Shown here piece after piece: positions 17,377-26,697 of a DNA stretch of 64,000 bases. The notes under the pieces were generated by a model, which was not told the DNA's origin, did not search any database, and saw only the letters and a program-made list of their open reading frames with translations. The position numbers and the translations under genes were made by a program. Numbering within the stretch: the stretch's first letter is position 1; every line of letters begins with the position of its first letter. Origin of the DNA: SIG299 sp045531955 (GTDB lineage: Bacteria; Bacillota; Clostridia; Lachnospirales; Lachnospiraceae); NCBI GenBank assembly GCA_045531955.1, contig JAZSFC010000020.1, positions 62,001-126,000 on the forward strand. The letters run 5' to 3'.

Positions 17377-18731
17377 TATGCATTTTCCCCTTTCTTTACT
17401 TTTTTTGATTTTTCGTTTTTTGCAATAGCAAGAACTTCCTTAAACTTCAACCTGGAGCCGTTATGTAAAATCAGTCCCTCATATACTTTAGCTACAAACT
17501 TGAACATCAGGACAATCGAAAGAGCCAATACAACAATTGCAATAAGCGCTATCCAGAAATTTGCCTTTCCTACTAACAAAGCAGCCGGAAGCAAGAAAGA
17601 AGAAGACAACGGAAAAATCAGTGCAAATGTAACAAATGCATTGTCACCGGTTGCCATTAGAGTTCCGGCAGCACCAAATCCAATGTAAAAACCTACCAAC
17701 GATAAAATAGTAAGCAGGGACAAACTCTCGCTTGCTTCCTCCATACGGCTTGCCGTAGCACCACAAAGTCCGGCTAAAGTTGCATATAATACAAGACCTG
17801 CCCCCGCAACAACCAAGCCAAGCACAATGTTACCAAAATTCAGGCTTTCCAACATTTCCGGAGTCATAAACTGTGTAATTGCATTACTGCTTTCTCCGGT
17901 AATCAATGTTCCGAGCTTTGTAGAAACAAAACCTGACAATACTAAAGCAATCATTTGAATCATTACTACTACTAACATCGCAAGTACTTTTCCTACAATT
18001 ACAGCTAACGGACGGATGGACGTCAGCAGATATTCAATTACCTTAGAAGATTTTTCCTGTACAATAGAGCTTGCTACCTGGCTGGATGCCATAACACAAA
18101 TCATCAATACAATAAACATCATGCCGTAAATAAACCAGTATTCCATTTGAGTTATGGAAGTGTCCTCCAAAACCACCGCACTTTCCGTATCCACAATACT
18201 TGAAGATGCAACCACACTGGTTTCAAAAAAGGTCATCTGCTCCTCTGTAAGACCAAGCAGCTTAATTTTTGCCTTAGTATACGCATTCTGCACATACTGT
18301 CCTAACATCTGTAACTCATAATTCGTTACATCGCCATCCGGAGAACGCAAAAACTGAATATAGCAGTTCTGCTCATCTTCCACCAGAAACAGAATCACGG
18401 AATTGGTTTCTTCTTCCTGAATTTTTGTTTCTAAAGCGGCAGTATCACCTACGGTATCTTCAAACACAATGTGCTGATAAGCTTCTGTTAACTCATTTTC
18501 CAAATCCAGATTGCGATAAAGTGTCATATTGTAAAGATATACCTTTTCTACCGCACTTTTTTCCGGACCTTCTTCCACTCCGTTTAATAAAAATGTATTC
18601 ATCAATGGCATGGAAATCATGGCAATCGCCATCATAATAATTAATGTCACTATGTAAGTCTTGCTTTTTAGCGTCTGGACCAATGTAAAAGTAAAGACAT
18701 CCTTCCAGCCGCGGAGATTATCTTTCTTCAT
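17376..18731 (-). CDS. ABC-2 type transporter permease (first subunit)
   Basis: 451 residues from the ATG at 18731, which overlaps the end of the ATPase gene by 14 bp; the longer upstream frame would lie inside that gene. The topology is the same as the following permease: one N-terminal helix, a large outside loop (about 55-205), then several helices. The shared coupling motif is VQEKSSKVIEYLLTSIRPLAVIVGK. Similarity in layout and motif suggests the two permeases arose by duplication. Exporter substrate unknown; the XRE regulator and paired operators suggest induction by a stress or compound. Confidence 0.85.
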   Translation of the reverse strand: MKKDNLRGWKDVFTFTLVQTLKSKTYIVTLIIMMAIAMISMPLMNTFLLNGVEEGPEKSAVEKVYLYNMTLYRNLDLENELTEAYQHIVFEDTVGDTAALETKIQEEETNSVILFLVEDEQNCYIQFLRSPDGDVTNYELQMLGQYVQNAYTKAKIKLLGLTEEQMTFFETSVVASSSIVDTESAVVLEDTSITQMEYWFIYGMMFIVLMICVMASSQVASSIVQEKSSKVIEYLLTSIRPLAVIVGKVLAMLVVVMIQMIALVLSGFVSTKLGTLITGESSNAITQFMTPEMLESLNFGNIVLGLVVAGAGLVLYATLAGLCGATASRMEEASESLSLLTILSLVGFYIGFGAAGTLMATGDNAFVTFALIFPLSSSFLLPAALLVGKANFWIALIAIVVLALSIVLMFKFVAKVYEGLILHNGSRLKFKEVLAIAKNEKSKKVKKGENA

Positions 18732-19656
18732 TATCGTCGCCCACCTTTTCCACAAAGATTTCATGCAGGGATGGTTCTCTGAGTTCAAACTTAACAAGCG
18801 GAACATTATCCTGCATCATGCTGGCTAAAAATTCTCTTGCCTGACGCTCATCCGTTACCTTTAAGTGATATTCACTCGGCATTTTTGCAACAATCTGAAT
18901 ACCAAACTTCTGAATATACGGTGCAATTTCGGAGTCACTCTTTACAAAGAGATTCACACGACCATATCCCTTTTTGATAGTGTTCAGATTACCCTGAAGC
19001 ACAGCCTGACCGCGGTTCATAATTGTAATGTCGGTACAGAATTCTTCAATGGTAGGCATCTGATGACTGGACATAATTAAGTACTTGTTCTTGGCAATTT
19101 CTTCGCGGATAATTCCTTTAAATAAATCGGTATTTACCGGATCAAGACCACTGAGGGGTTCATCTAAAATCAAAAATTCCGGTTCGGAAATCAGCGCTGC
19201 CATTAACTGAATCTTCTGCTGGTTACCTTTGGATAACTGGTCCGCACGGTTTGCTTTGGCTGCTTTCCCTTTTACTGTCTTTGGCGGGAAAATATACTCC
19301 TCCACCTGCAGGCGTTCTGCCCAATACTTGATTCGCTCCATGGCCAGTTTTTTTGGCACCTTCTTTAAAGATGCAAAGTACAATAACTGGTCAAGCAGGG
19401 AATACTTCGGATACAAACCGCGCTCCTCCGCTAAATAACCTACGTTCATTTCCGATGCATTAAACGGCTTTCCGTTCCATAACACCTCACCGCCGTTTTT
19501 GGCAAGCATGCCGAGAATCATACGGATAGATGTGGTTTTACCCGCACCATTTGTTCCGAGCAGGGCATACACCCCCGGCTCGTTGATGGAAAAGCTGAGA
19601 TCATCCACAACCACCTTTTCCCCATACTGCTTTGTCAAATTCTTTACCTCTAACAT
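18718..19656 (-). CDS. ABC transporter ATP-binding protein
   Basis: 312 residues. Walker A GTNGAGKTT is at residues 34-42, the signature is LSKGNQQK, Walker B is FLILDEPLSGLDP, and the switch histidine sits in SSHQ. The C-terminal 80 residues are the DUF4162-like tail common in NatA-type exporters. It energises the two ABC-2 permeases encoded directly downstream with overlapping reading frames. It starts 34 bp after the DUF3169 gene, so the five genes read as one operon. Confidence 0.92.
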   Translation of the reverse strand: MLEVKNLTKQYGEKVVVDDLSFSINEPGVYALLGTNGAGKTTSIRMILGMLAKNGGEVLWNGKPFNASEMNVGYLAEERGLYPKYSLLDQLLYFASLKKVPKKLAMERIKYWAERLQVEEYIFPPKTVKGKAAKANRADQLSKGNQQKIQLMAALISEPEFLILDEPLSGLDPVNTDLFKGIIREEIAKNKYLIMSSHQMPTIEEFCTDITIMNRGQAVLQGNLNTIKKGYGRVNLFVKSDSEIAPYIQKFGIQIVAKMPSEYHLKVTDERQAREFLASMMQDNVPLVKFELREPSLHEIFVEKVGDDNEER

Positions 19657-19690
19657 GTTAATCCTCCTTCTGCCTTGTTAGGCAAATCCC

Positions 19691-20536
19691 TTATTTCATC
19701 ACCTCAGACGGATGCTTGGCAAAATAAATACCCTGCACGCTGTATACTGAGATCTGAATTATCATAAATACTGTAACAACAATTGTGGCGAATACGCCGG
19801 TTCCGAAAATCATCTGCCCGATCAGACAAATTACCCAGAGCACCATTCCGGTCAGCTGCATGACTTTAAACGTTTTGAAAGAACATTTGTATACTGCAAA
19901 ACGTTCCGCCTCATCACAGTTTGCCAGCCATTTATCCTGGAACTTTGTATCGTAAATACTGCCTCTTTTTTCCGGATTGATTTCCTTCGTCAAATTCACA
20001 GCTTTCTGCTGGATAATGCAGGATACAATCAAAGCATACACCATATGTAAAAACACTGCGCCGAGAGACAACCAGAAACCTGTTGCATCCTGCACCAAAG
20101 CACCCTTTATTTCAACTAAATCCGAAGCCCATACTCCTGTGGCAAAGAAAAAGTAAGAACCGAACATAATCAGATTAGAAAACCAGATAACGTAAGAAAT
20201 TTTTGTTTCCATCCCTTCCAAAACCTCTTCGTCTTCCTCATCCCATGTAATATATTCTTTGCGGCTTTTCTTATATAACACAATGCAGGCAATAAGTAAT
20301 ACCGTAGTATATATATATCCTCCATAGATTGCCACACTTTGCATGATATTTACAAAAGCTTCTTTCACGGATTCATTTTCCATTATATCTCCTAAAAATG
20401 CACTGCCGACACCAACTCCGATGCCTACCGCAAAAGCTACGGCTAAGGCAATGACAAACTTGCCAAATGCCTTTTTATCTTCTTTTCTGTTCTCCTGCTG
20501 TTTTTCTGTCAATTCATTCAGTTTTTCATTACTCAT
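19691..20536 (-). CDS. DUF3169-like integral membrane protein
   Basis: 281 residues from ATG 20536, six bases after GAGGAGG; it overlaps the 3' end of the XRE gene by 8 bp. There are about six hydrophobic helices, with charged segments such as YKKSRKEYITWDEEDEEVL between them. The shape and the pairing with a small XRE repressor match DUF3169 proteins, whose role is not established. Co-transcription with an ABC-2 exporter suggests a sensor, immunity or accessory role in the same response. Confidence 0.65.
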   Translation of the reverse strand: MSNEKLNELTEKQQENRKEDKKAFGKFVIALAVAFAVGIGVGVGSAFLGDIMENESVKEAFVNIMQSVAIYGGYIYTTVLLIACIVLYKKSRKEYITWDEEDEEVLEGMETKISYVIWFSNLIMFGSYFFFATGVWASDLVEIKGALVQDATGFWLSLGAVFLHMVYALIVSCIIQQKAVNLTKEINPEKRGSIYDTKFQDKWLANCDEAERFAVYKCSFKTFKVMQLTGMVLWVICLIGQMIFGTGVFATIVVTVFMIIQISVYSVQGIYFAKHPSEVMK

Positions 20537-20741
20537 TGTCATCCTCCTCGTATTCAAAAATATCTTCTACCGTCACATTGCACAATTTTGCAAGCTTCAA
20601 GGCCAGGGTTACCGACGGAGAATAGTCTCCTCTTTCTATCTGGCTGATTGTCTGTCGGGACACTCCGGCAAGTTTTCCCATTTCCTGTTGGTTGACACCC
20701 AGAATAGCCCGATGTTCTTTTAATTTGTTCTTTAATGGCAC
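20529..20741 (-). CDS. Small XRE-family repressor
   Basis: 70 residues from a GTG at 20741, nine bases after AAAGGAG; the longer frame to 20834 runs through the promoter and operators. Almost the whole protein is one helix-turn-helix domain: LKEHRAILGVNQQEMGKLAG, SRQTISQIERGDYSPS, then LALKLAKLCNVTVEDIFEYE. Regulators of this compact type often repress their own operon. Two matching palindromes overlap the promoter just upstream, which fits autoregulation. First gene of the XRE-DUF3169-ABC operon. Confidence 0.88.
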   Translation of the reverse strand: MPLKNKLKEHRAILGVNQQEMGKLAGVSRQTISQIERGDYSPSVTLALKLAKLCNVTVEDIFEYEEDDNE

Positions 20742-20783
20742 TGATTCCGACTCCTTTCTGCTTTTCTTTTCTCTCTTTCTGCT

Positions 20784-20834
20784 TTGACAACTTTCCTTGT
20801 CAAAAATCATATCATTGACAACTATTCTTGTCAA
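20784..20834 (-). promoter_or_regulatory. Operon promoter with two XRE operators
   Basis: On the minus strand, TTGACA (20829-20834) and TATGAT (20806-20811) are 17 bp apart. Two near-identical palindromes of the form TTGACAA-N6-TTGTCAA lie at 20815-20834 and 20784-20803. Their centres are 31 bp apart, about three helical turns. One covers the -35 box and the other lies just downstream of the -10 box, a classic repression layout. Confidence 0.8.
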
Positions 20835-20938
20835 TACTTATTTGCAAATTAATAAAAATCTAATTTTCTTGGTATGTTTCACTTCTGTTTTGACCATACT
20901 ATATTAAAAAATTCATTTAATAAATAGGTAGGAACCGG

Positions 20939-21025
20939 TTGTGCAACTTTCACAAGAAATTTGTCAAAAATTTAACTTATTCTATCTTTCCTACATTGAC
21001 AAAAGAGTAATGTAAGTGCTATCAT
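20939..21025 (+). promoter_or_regulatory. pfl promoter and possible Rex-like site
   Basis: TTGACA (20996-21001), 18-bp spacer, TATCAT (21020-21025) with an extended TG. Upstream at 20939-20955, TTGTG and CACAA form an inverted repeat 17 bp long. Rex, the NADH/NAD-responsive repressor, usually binds TTGTGA-N6-TCACAA, so this site is one base short and is only a candidate. The remaining 20742-20938 and 21026-21109 hold no gene; the leader includes a small GTCGAG/CCCGAC hairpin. Confidence 0.5.
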
Positions 21026-21109
21026 AGTCTGTGGTTTAAATGAGTCGAGTATAAAACCCGACCTTAATTAGCGTGGAAAACACGTGTATAAAGAAAGGAG
21101 TACTCAAAG

Positions 21110-23161
<2,052 letters not shown>

Positions 23162-23173
23162 TCATGCTCCAGC

Positions 23174-23240
23174 TTGACTTATTAAACAATATCTAGTATA
23201 ATATAATTCCACACCAGACAACATGTTGTGTTTGGTGTGG
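23174..23240 (+). promoter_or_regulatory. Internal promoter and leader hairpin for the glycyl-radical subunit
   Basis: TTGACT (23174-23179), 17-bp spacer, TATAAT (23197-23202). Directly after it, CCACACCA (23209-23216) pairs with TGGTGTGG (23233-23240) around the perfect palindrome ACAACATGTTGT (23218-23229). No U-tract follows, so the hairpin is more likely an operator, a stabiliser of mRNA ends or a processing site than a terminator. The small gene can thus be made independently of pflB. Confidence 0.7.
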
Positions 23241-23271
23241 ATATAGACAAAAAATAAAGGAGGAAACTATT

Positions 23272-23514
23272 ATGTCCGTTAGCGAAAATCAGATCGATAA
23301 CTTAGTAAACATGCTGGATGCATATGTTGAAAAGGGTGGTCATCACTTAAATGTAAACGTATTTACAAAGGAAACTTTATTAGATGCTCAGGCACATCCT
23401 GAGAAGTATCCTCAGCTCACTATCCGTGTATCCGGATACGCAGTTAACTTCAACAAGTTAACAAAGGAGCAGCAGGACGAAGTTATCTCCAGAACTTTCC
23501 ATGAAGGAATGTAA
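23272..23514 (+). CDS. Stand-alone glycyl-radical domain protein (PFL C-terminal subunit)
   Basis: 80 residues after AAAGGAGG. Nearly the whole protein is the C-terminal PFL domain: GGHHLNVNVFTKETLLDA, then HPEKYPQLTIRVSGYAVNF with the radical glycine G55, and the usual end ISRTFHEGM. PflA abstracts hydrogen from this glycine to make the radical that passes to the cysteine pair. E. coli GrcA/YfiD is a spare copy used when full PFL is damaged. Here the neighbouring PflB has no such domain, so this small protein appears to be an obligatory second subunit. It overlaps pflA by 14 bp. Confidence 0.9.
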   Translation: MSVSENQIDNLVNMLDAYVEKGGHHLNVNVFTKETLLDAQAHPEKYPQLTIRVSGYAVNFNKLTKEQQDEVISRTFHEGM

Positions 23515-24241
23515 TTCCGGAGCAATACACTCTGTCGAAACATTTGGAACTGTAGATGGACCGGGCATCCGATATGTGGTATTTTTCCAGGGATGCCCGT
23601 TTCGTTGTTTATTCTGCCATAATCCCGACACCTGGACACCACAGGGCGGCACAGAAATGACGGTGGATGAGCTTCTGGCAGGCTATCAGAAAAACATCAG
23701 CTTTTATAAAAAAGGCGGCATCACTGCCAGCGGCGGCGAACCACTGATGCAGCTTGACTTTTTAACCACGCTGTTTAAAAAAGCCAAGGAACAGGGCATC
23801 CACACCTGCCTTGACACGTCTGCTGCCACCTACACCGAAGCCCGCCGGGAAGATTTTGAGACACTTCTCCAATATACCGACCTGGTTCTTCTTGATTTTA
23901 AGCACAGCGACCGCGAGGAGCATAAAAAGCTCACCGGCATGTATAACGATGCCCCTCTCGCCTTTGCAATGCTTTTAGCCGAAAAGAAAATTCCGATGGT
24001 TGTCCGTCATGTACTGGTACCGGAGATTACCGACACGCCGGAACAGCTAAAGAATCTGGGTAAGCTGATGAAACAGTTTAAAAATGTAGTAGGATTAGAG
24101 GTTTTACCGTTCCACCAGATGGGCACGGTAAAGTATAAGAATCTTGGAATCCCGTATCCGTTGGAGGGTGTGCCTGCGCTCACCAAGGAAGACGGAAAAC
24201 GGGCAAAAGAAATGATATTAAAGGCCTATAAAGAGGCGTAA
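23501..24241 (+). CDS. pflA: Pyruvate formate-lyase-activating enzyme (radical SAM)
   Basis: 246 residues. The radical SAM cluster motif C32-x3-C36-x2-C39 (CPFRCLFCHNPDTW) and the SAM-binding GGEPL motif are intact, and the N-terminus GAIHSVETFGTVDGPGIRYV is typical of PflA. The enzyme uses a 4Fe-4S cluster and S-adenosylmethionine to make the glycyl radical. Its ATG at 23501 lies within the preceding gene and has no strong ribosome-binding site, so it is probably translated by coupling. In this locus its protein substrate would be the 80-residue subunit rather than a full PflB. Confidence 0.93.
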   Translation: MKECNSGAIHSVETFGTVDGPGIRYVVFFQGCPFRCLFCHNPDTWTPQGGTEMTVDELLAGYQKNISFYKKGGITASGGEPLMQLDFLTTLFKKAKEQGIHTCLDTSAATYTEARREDFETLLQYTDLVLLDFKHSDREEHKKLTGMYNDAPLAFAMLLAEKKIPMVVRHVLVPEITDTPEQLKNLGKLMKQFKNVVGLEVLPFHQMGTVKYKNLGIPYPLEGVPALTKEDGKRAKEMILKAYKEA

Positions 24242-24244
24242 GAA

Positions 24245-24270
24245 AAGCGGCTGTTCTCAAGCCGCTTTTT
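24245..24270. terminator. Bidirectional terminator after pflA
   Basis: GCGGC (24247-24251) pairs with GCCGC (24261-24265), with AAAA before and TTTTTT after. It also overlaps the last codons of the convergent MFS gene. Confidence 0.82.
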
Positions 24271-25456
24271 TATTATTTCTTAACATTAAATTCACTATCA
24301 CTAACAATATCGGAAACACAATGGCGCTTAACACGCCTATCTTCAAATCATCCCCAAACCGTTCTGCCACCGCACCTACAATGGTTGGACCGGAGCCGCA
24401 GCCAAGGTCGCCTGCTAACGCTAAAAAAGCAAACATGGCTGTTCCGCCTGCCGGCAGGGAATTAGAAGCAAGGCTGAAGGTACCCGGCCACATAATACCT
24501 ACGGAAAATCCGCACACAGCACAACCGATAAGACCAAGTACCGGATGTGGTGCAAAAGCTGCTAAAAGGTAGCATACAACGCACAAACAACCGGAGCCCA
24601 CCATCGCTGCCTTTAAACTGATTTTGTCGCTTAATTTGGCGTACAGCGCGCGAGAGGTACCCATCAGCACCGCAAACAAGCACGGACCTGCCAAATCGCC
24701 CACAGTTTTCGACACCTTTAACCCGGATTCCGCAAAAGCAGATGCCCACTGGCTCATACCCTGCTCGGAAGCTCCGGAACAAATCATCAGTAAAAACAAA
24801 ATCCAAAAGGTCTTGTTTTTAAACAGTTCTGTTATTGTCATGCCCTTGCCTTCTTCTACCGGTGGTGCCAAAGGAACAAGACTGAAATACACTGCATTTG
24901 CAAAAGGTACAATAGCCCAGAGAATTGCCATCCACTTCCAATTTTCGATACCTGCTAAGGTAAAGAACAATGTACTTGCCAGAACAACAAATACATGGCC
25001 CCAGCAGTAAAAGGAATGAAGCAGACTCATTGCAGCTTCCTTCTTGGTAGTTGGACATGCCTCCACAATCGGGCTTACCAGCACCTCAAGGATTCCGCCG
25101 CCGATGGCGTAGAAAATAATTGCCACAACAATGCCTGCATACGGCGGCAAAATCTCAGGAAACACAGCCAGACCAATCAAGCCTAAGCCGCCAAATATAT
25201 GTGCCGCCACAATGGCAATACGATACCCGATTTTATCGATAAATTTTGCCGCAATAAAATCCACAAATAACTGCACACCGAAATTAATCGTTACCAAAAG
25301 TCCCAGCATTTCCAAGGAAATTCCATACTGTGACTGAAACGTTAAAAACAACAACGGTACAAAATTATTTACGATTGCCTGTGTTATGTACCCCACATAA
25401 CTGGCATAAATCGTATGACCGTAGTCTGTTTTGATTTTACTGATAACACCTGACAT
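24257..25456 (-). CDS. Major facilitator superfamily transporter
   Basis: 399 residues from ATG 25456 behind CAGGAGA. Twelve hydrophobic helices in two halves can be traced. The early GLLVTINFGVQLFVDFIAAKFIDKIGYR has the MFS loop-2/3 pattern, and the mid-protein RALYAKLSDKISLK is its counterpart in the second half. The glycine-rich ending is similar to FucP/nucleoside-type and uncharacterised sugar MFS carriers. It probably imports a small organic solute by proton symport. There is no adjacent catabolic gene to hint at the substrate. Confidence 0.8.
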   Translation of the reverse strand: MSGVISKIKTDYGHTIYASYVGYITQAIVNNFVPLLFLTFQSQYGISLEMLGLLVTINFGVQLFVDFIAAKFIDKIGYRIAIVAAHIFGGLGLIGLAVFPEILPPYAGIVVAIIFYAIGGGILEVLVSPIVEACPTTKKEAAMSLLHSFYCWGHVFVVLASTLFFTLAGIENWKWMAILWAIVPFANAVYFSLVPLAPPVEEGKGMTITELFKNKTFWILFLLMICSGASEQGMSQWASAFAESGLKVSKTVGDLAGPCLFAVLMGTSRALYAKLSDKISLKAAMVGSGCLCVVCYLLAAFAPHPVLGLIGCAVCGFSVGIMWPGTFSLASNSLPAGGTAMFAFLALAGDLGCGSGPTIVGAVAERFGDDLKIGVLSAIVFPILLVIVNLMLRNNKKAA

Positions 25457-25564
25457 ATTCTTGTCTCCTGTATATTTTTTAGTGACATATAGCATCCGAT
25501 ATAAAGTGATTATACCACTTGCCATTGTCAGTAATTTGATATTTTAGGTTTCTTCAACTTTACA

Positions 25565-25702
25565 TAACTCCGGGCGCATGTTTATCGGCGTCAGACCCTG
25601 GAGAAACGTCCTCACTTGGTGAGGTATTTTCGAACCTAGTGAGGCTACGTTTCGATGGTAGCGAGAGCGTGTCTGACAAAGATAAACATACGCCCGGAGT
25701 TA
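25565..25702 (-). repeat. 138-bp nested inverted repeat
   Basis: Outer arms TAACTCCGGGCG...ATGTTTATC and GATAAACAT...CGCCCGGAGTTA are followed inwards by GTCAGAC and GTCTGAC. An inner hairpin then has arms built from GAAACGT, CTCACT and AGTGAGG, ACGTTTC. It lies between the 3' end of the amidase gene and the MFS gene. It resembles a cruciform-forming intergenic repeat or a structured RNA. There is no long U-tract, so termination is only one possible role. Confidence 0.75.
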
Positions 25703-25732
25703 CTAGAAAAATAAAGAAAACCTAAGATATCT

Positions 25733-26650
25733 TTACTCCAGCGGCAAAAATTTCTGAATTCCGTTACAGATTCCCTCAGCAACCTTTTTCTGGTACTCCG
25801 GATCAAAAAGCTTTGCACGTTCCGTTTCGGAAGTGATAAATCCGCATTCCACCAAACATGCCGGAACTGTACAGTGCCGTAATACCGTCAATTTATTACT
25901 GAGCTTAATACCGCGGTTTCTGGTATCCACCACCTTGGTTAATTCATCTGCAATATACTGGGCTAAGGTTTCACTTCCGTCATCCCGCATATCAGCATAC
26001 CAGACCTCAGCGCCCTGCGTGGCATCATTATCACCCTCTATGGAATTTAGATGGATACTGACATATAAAGAGGCTCCATTGTGTGACGCCAGAACCGGGC
26101 GTTCCTCATTTTCCACATAGAAATCGCCGTCACGTACCATAAATACCGCATATCCGGCCTCTTCCAATTCTTTTTTCAAAAATAATGCAATTGCTAAATT
26201 AGCATCTTTTTCATACAATCCCTGTCGGGTACTTCCTAAATCTTCACCGCCGTGTCCTGCGTCCAAAGCAATCACTTTCTCCGGTACCGGTGTCGGACTT
26301 GGAGTAGCGGTAGGAATTGCAGTAGCATTTACCGCCGGAACTACCGTAGGCATAGGGGTGCTTTCCTCTGTTTCGCCACCTCTGTTAACAGAAGCACTGC
26401 TTTCGTTGTTTCCTGTTACTGTATTGTTGTCCGGTACATTGGTAGAAACTTCCGGGGACACAGTCGCCGTCACAGCCGGAATTGCATCCTCCGCGTTTTT
26501 CTCTTCCTTCTTTTCATCCATAATTACCTTTATCAGTCCAACGATAATTAATATCAGCAAAAGTACGCTCAATGCAATGGTAATTGCCACCTTCCTGCGA
26601 TATTTCTTTCGTGCATTAATCCGCCTTTGGACAAGATAATTCATATCCAT
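25733..26650 (-). CDS. Membrane-anchored N-acetylmuramoyl-L-alanine amidase (Amidase_3)
   Basis: 305 residues behind AAGGAGG. Residues 1-20 are basic, 21-43 form a signal-anchor helix, and about 50-125 are a Ser/Thr/Pro-rich linker. Residues 126-303 form an Amidase_3 domain with zinc ligands H133 (DAGHGG), E147 (YEKDANL) and H200 (SIHLNS) and catalytic E268 (LVECGF). It cuts the amide bond between N-acetylmuramic acid and L-alanine in peptidoglycan, outside the membrane, for cell separation or turnover. It is 47 bp after the DUF885 lipoprotein gene and probably co-transcribed. Confidence 0.9.
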   Translation of the reverse strand: MDMNYLVQRRINARKKYRRKVAITIALSVLLLILIIVGLIKVIMDEKKEEKNAEDAIPAVTATVSPEVSTNVPDNNTVTGNNESSASVNRGGETEESTPMPTVVPAVNATAIPTATPSPTPVPEKVIALDAGHGGEDLGSTRQGLYEKDANLAIALFLKKELEEAGYAVFMVRDGDFYVENEERPVLASHNGASLYVSIHLNSIEGDNDATQGAEVWYADMRDDGSETLAQYIADELTKVVDTRNRGIKLSNKLTVLRHCTVPACLVECGFITSETERAKLFDPEYQKKVAEGICNGIQKFLPLE

Positions 26651-26697
26651 TGTGAATCCTCCTTGTTTTGCGGAGCAAACTATCCGCCCGCTTGTCT

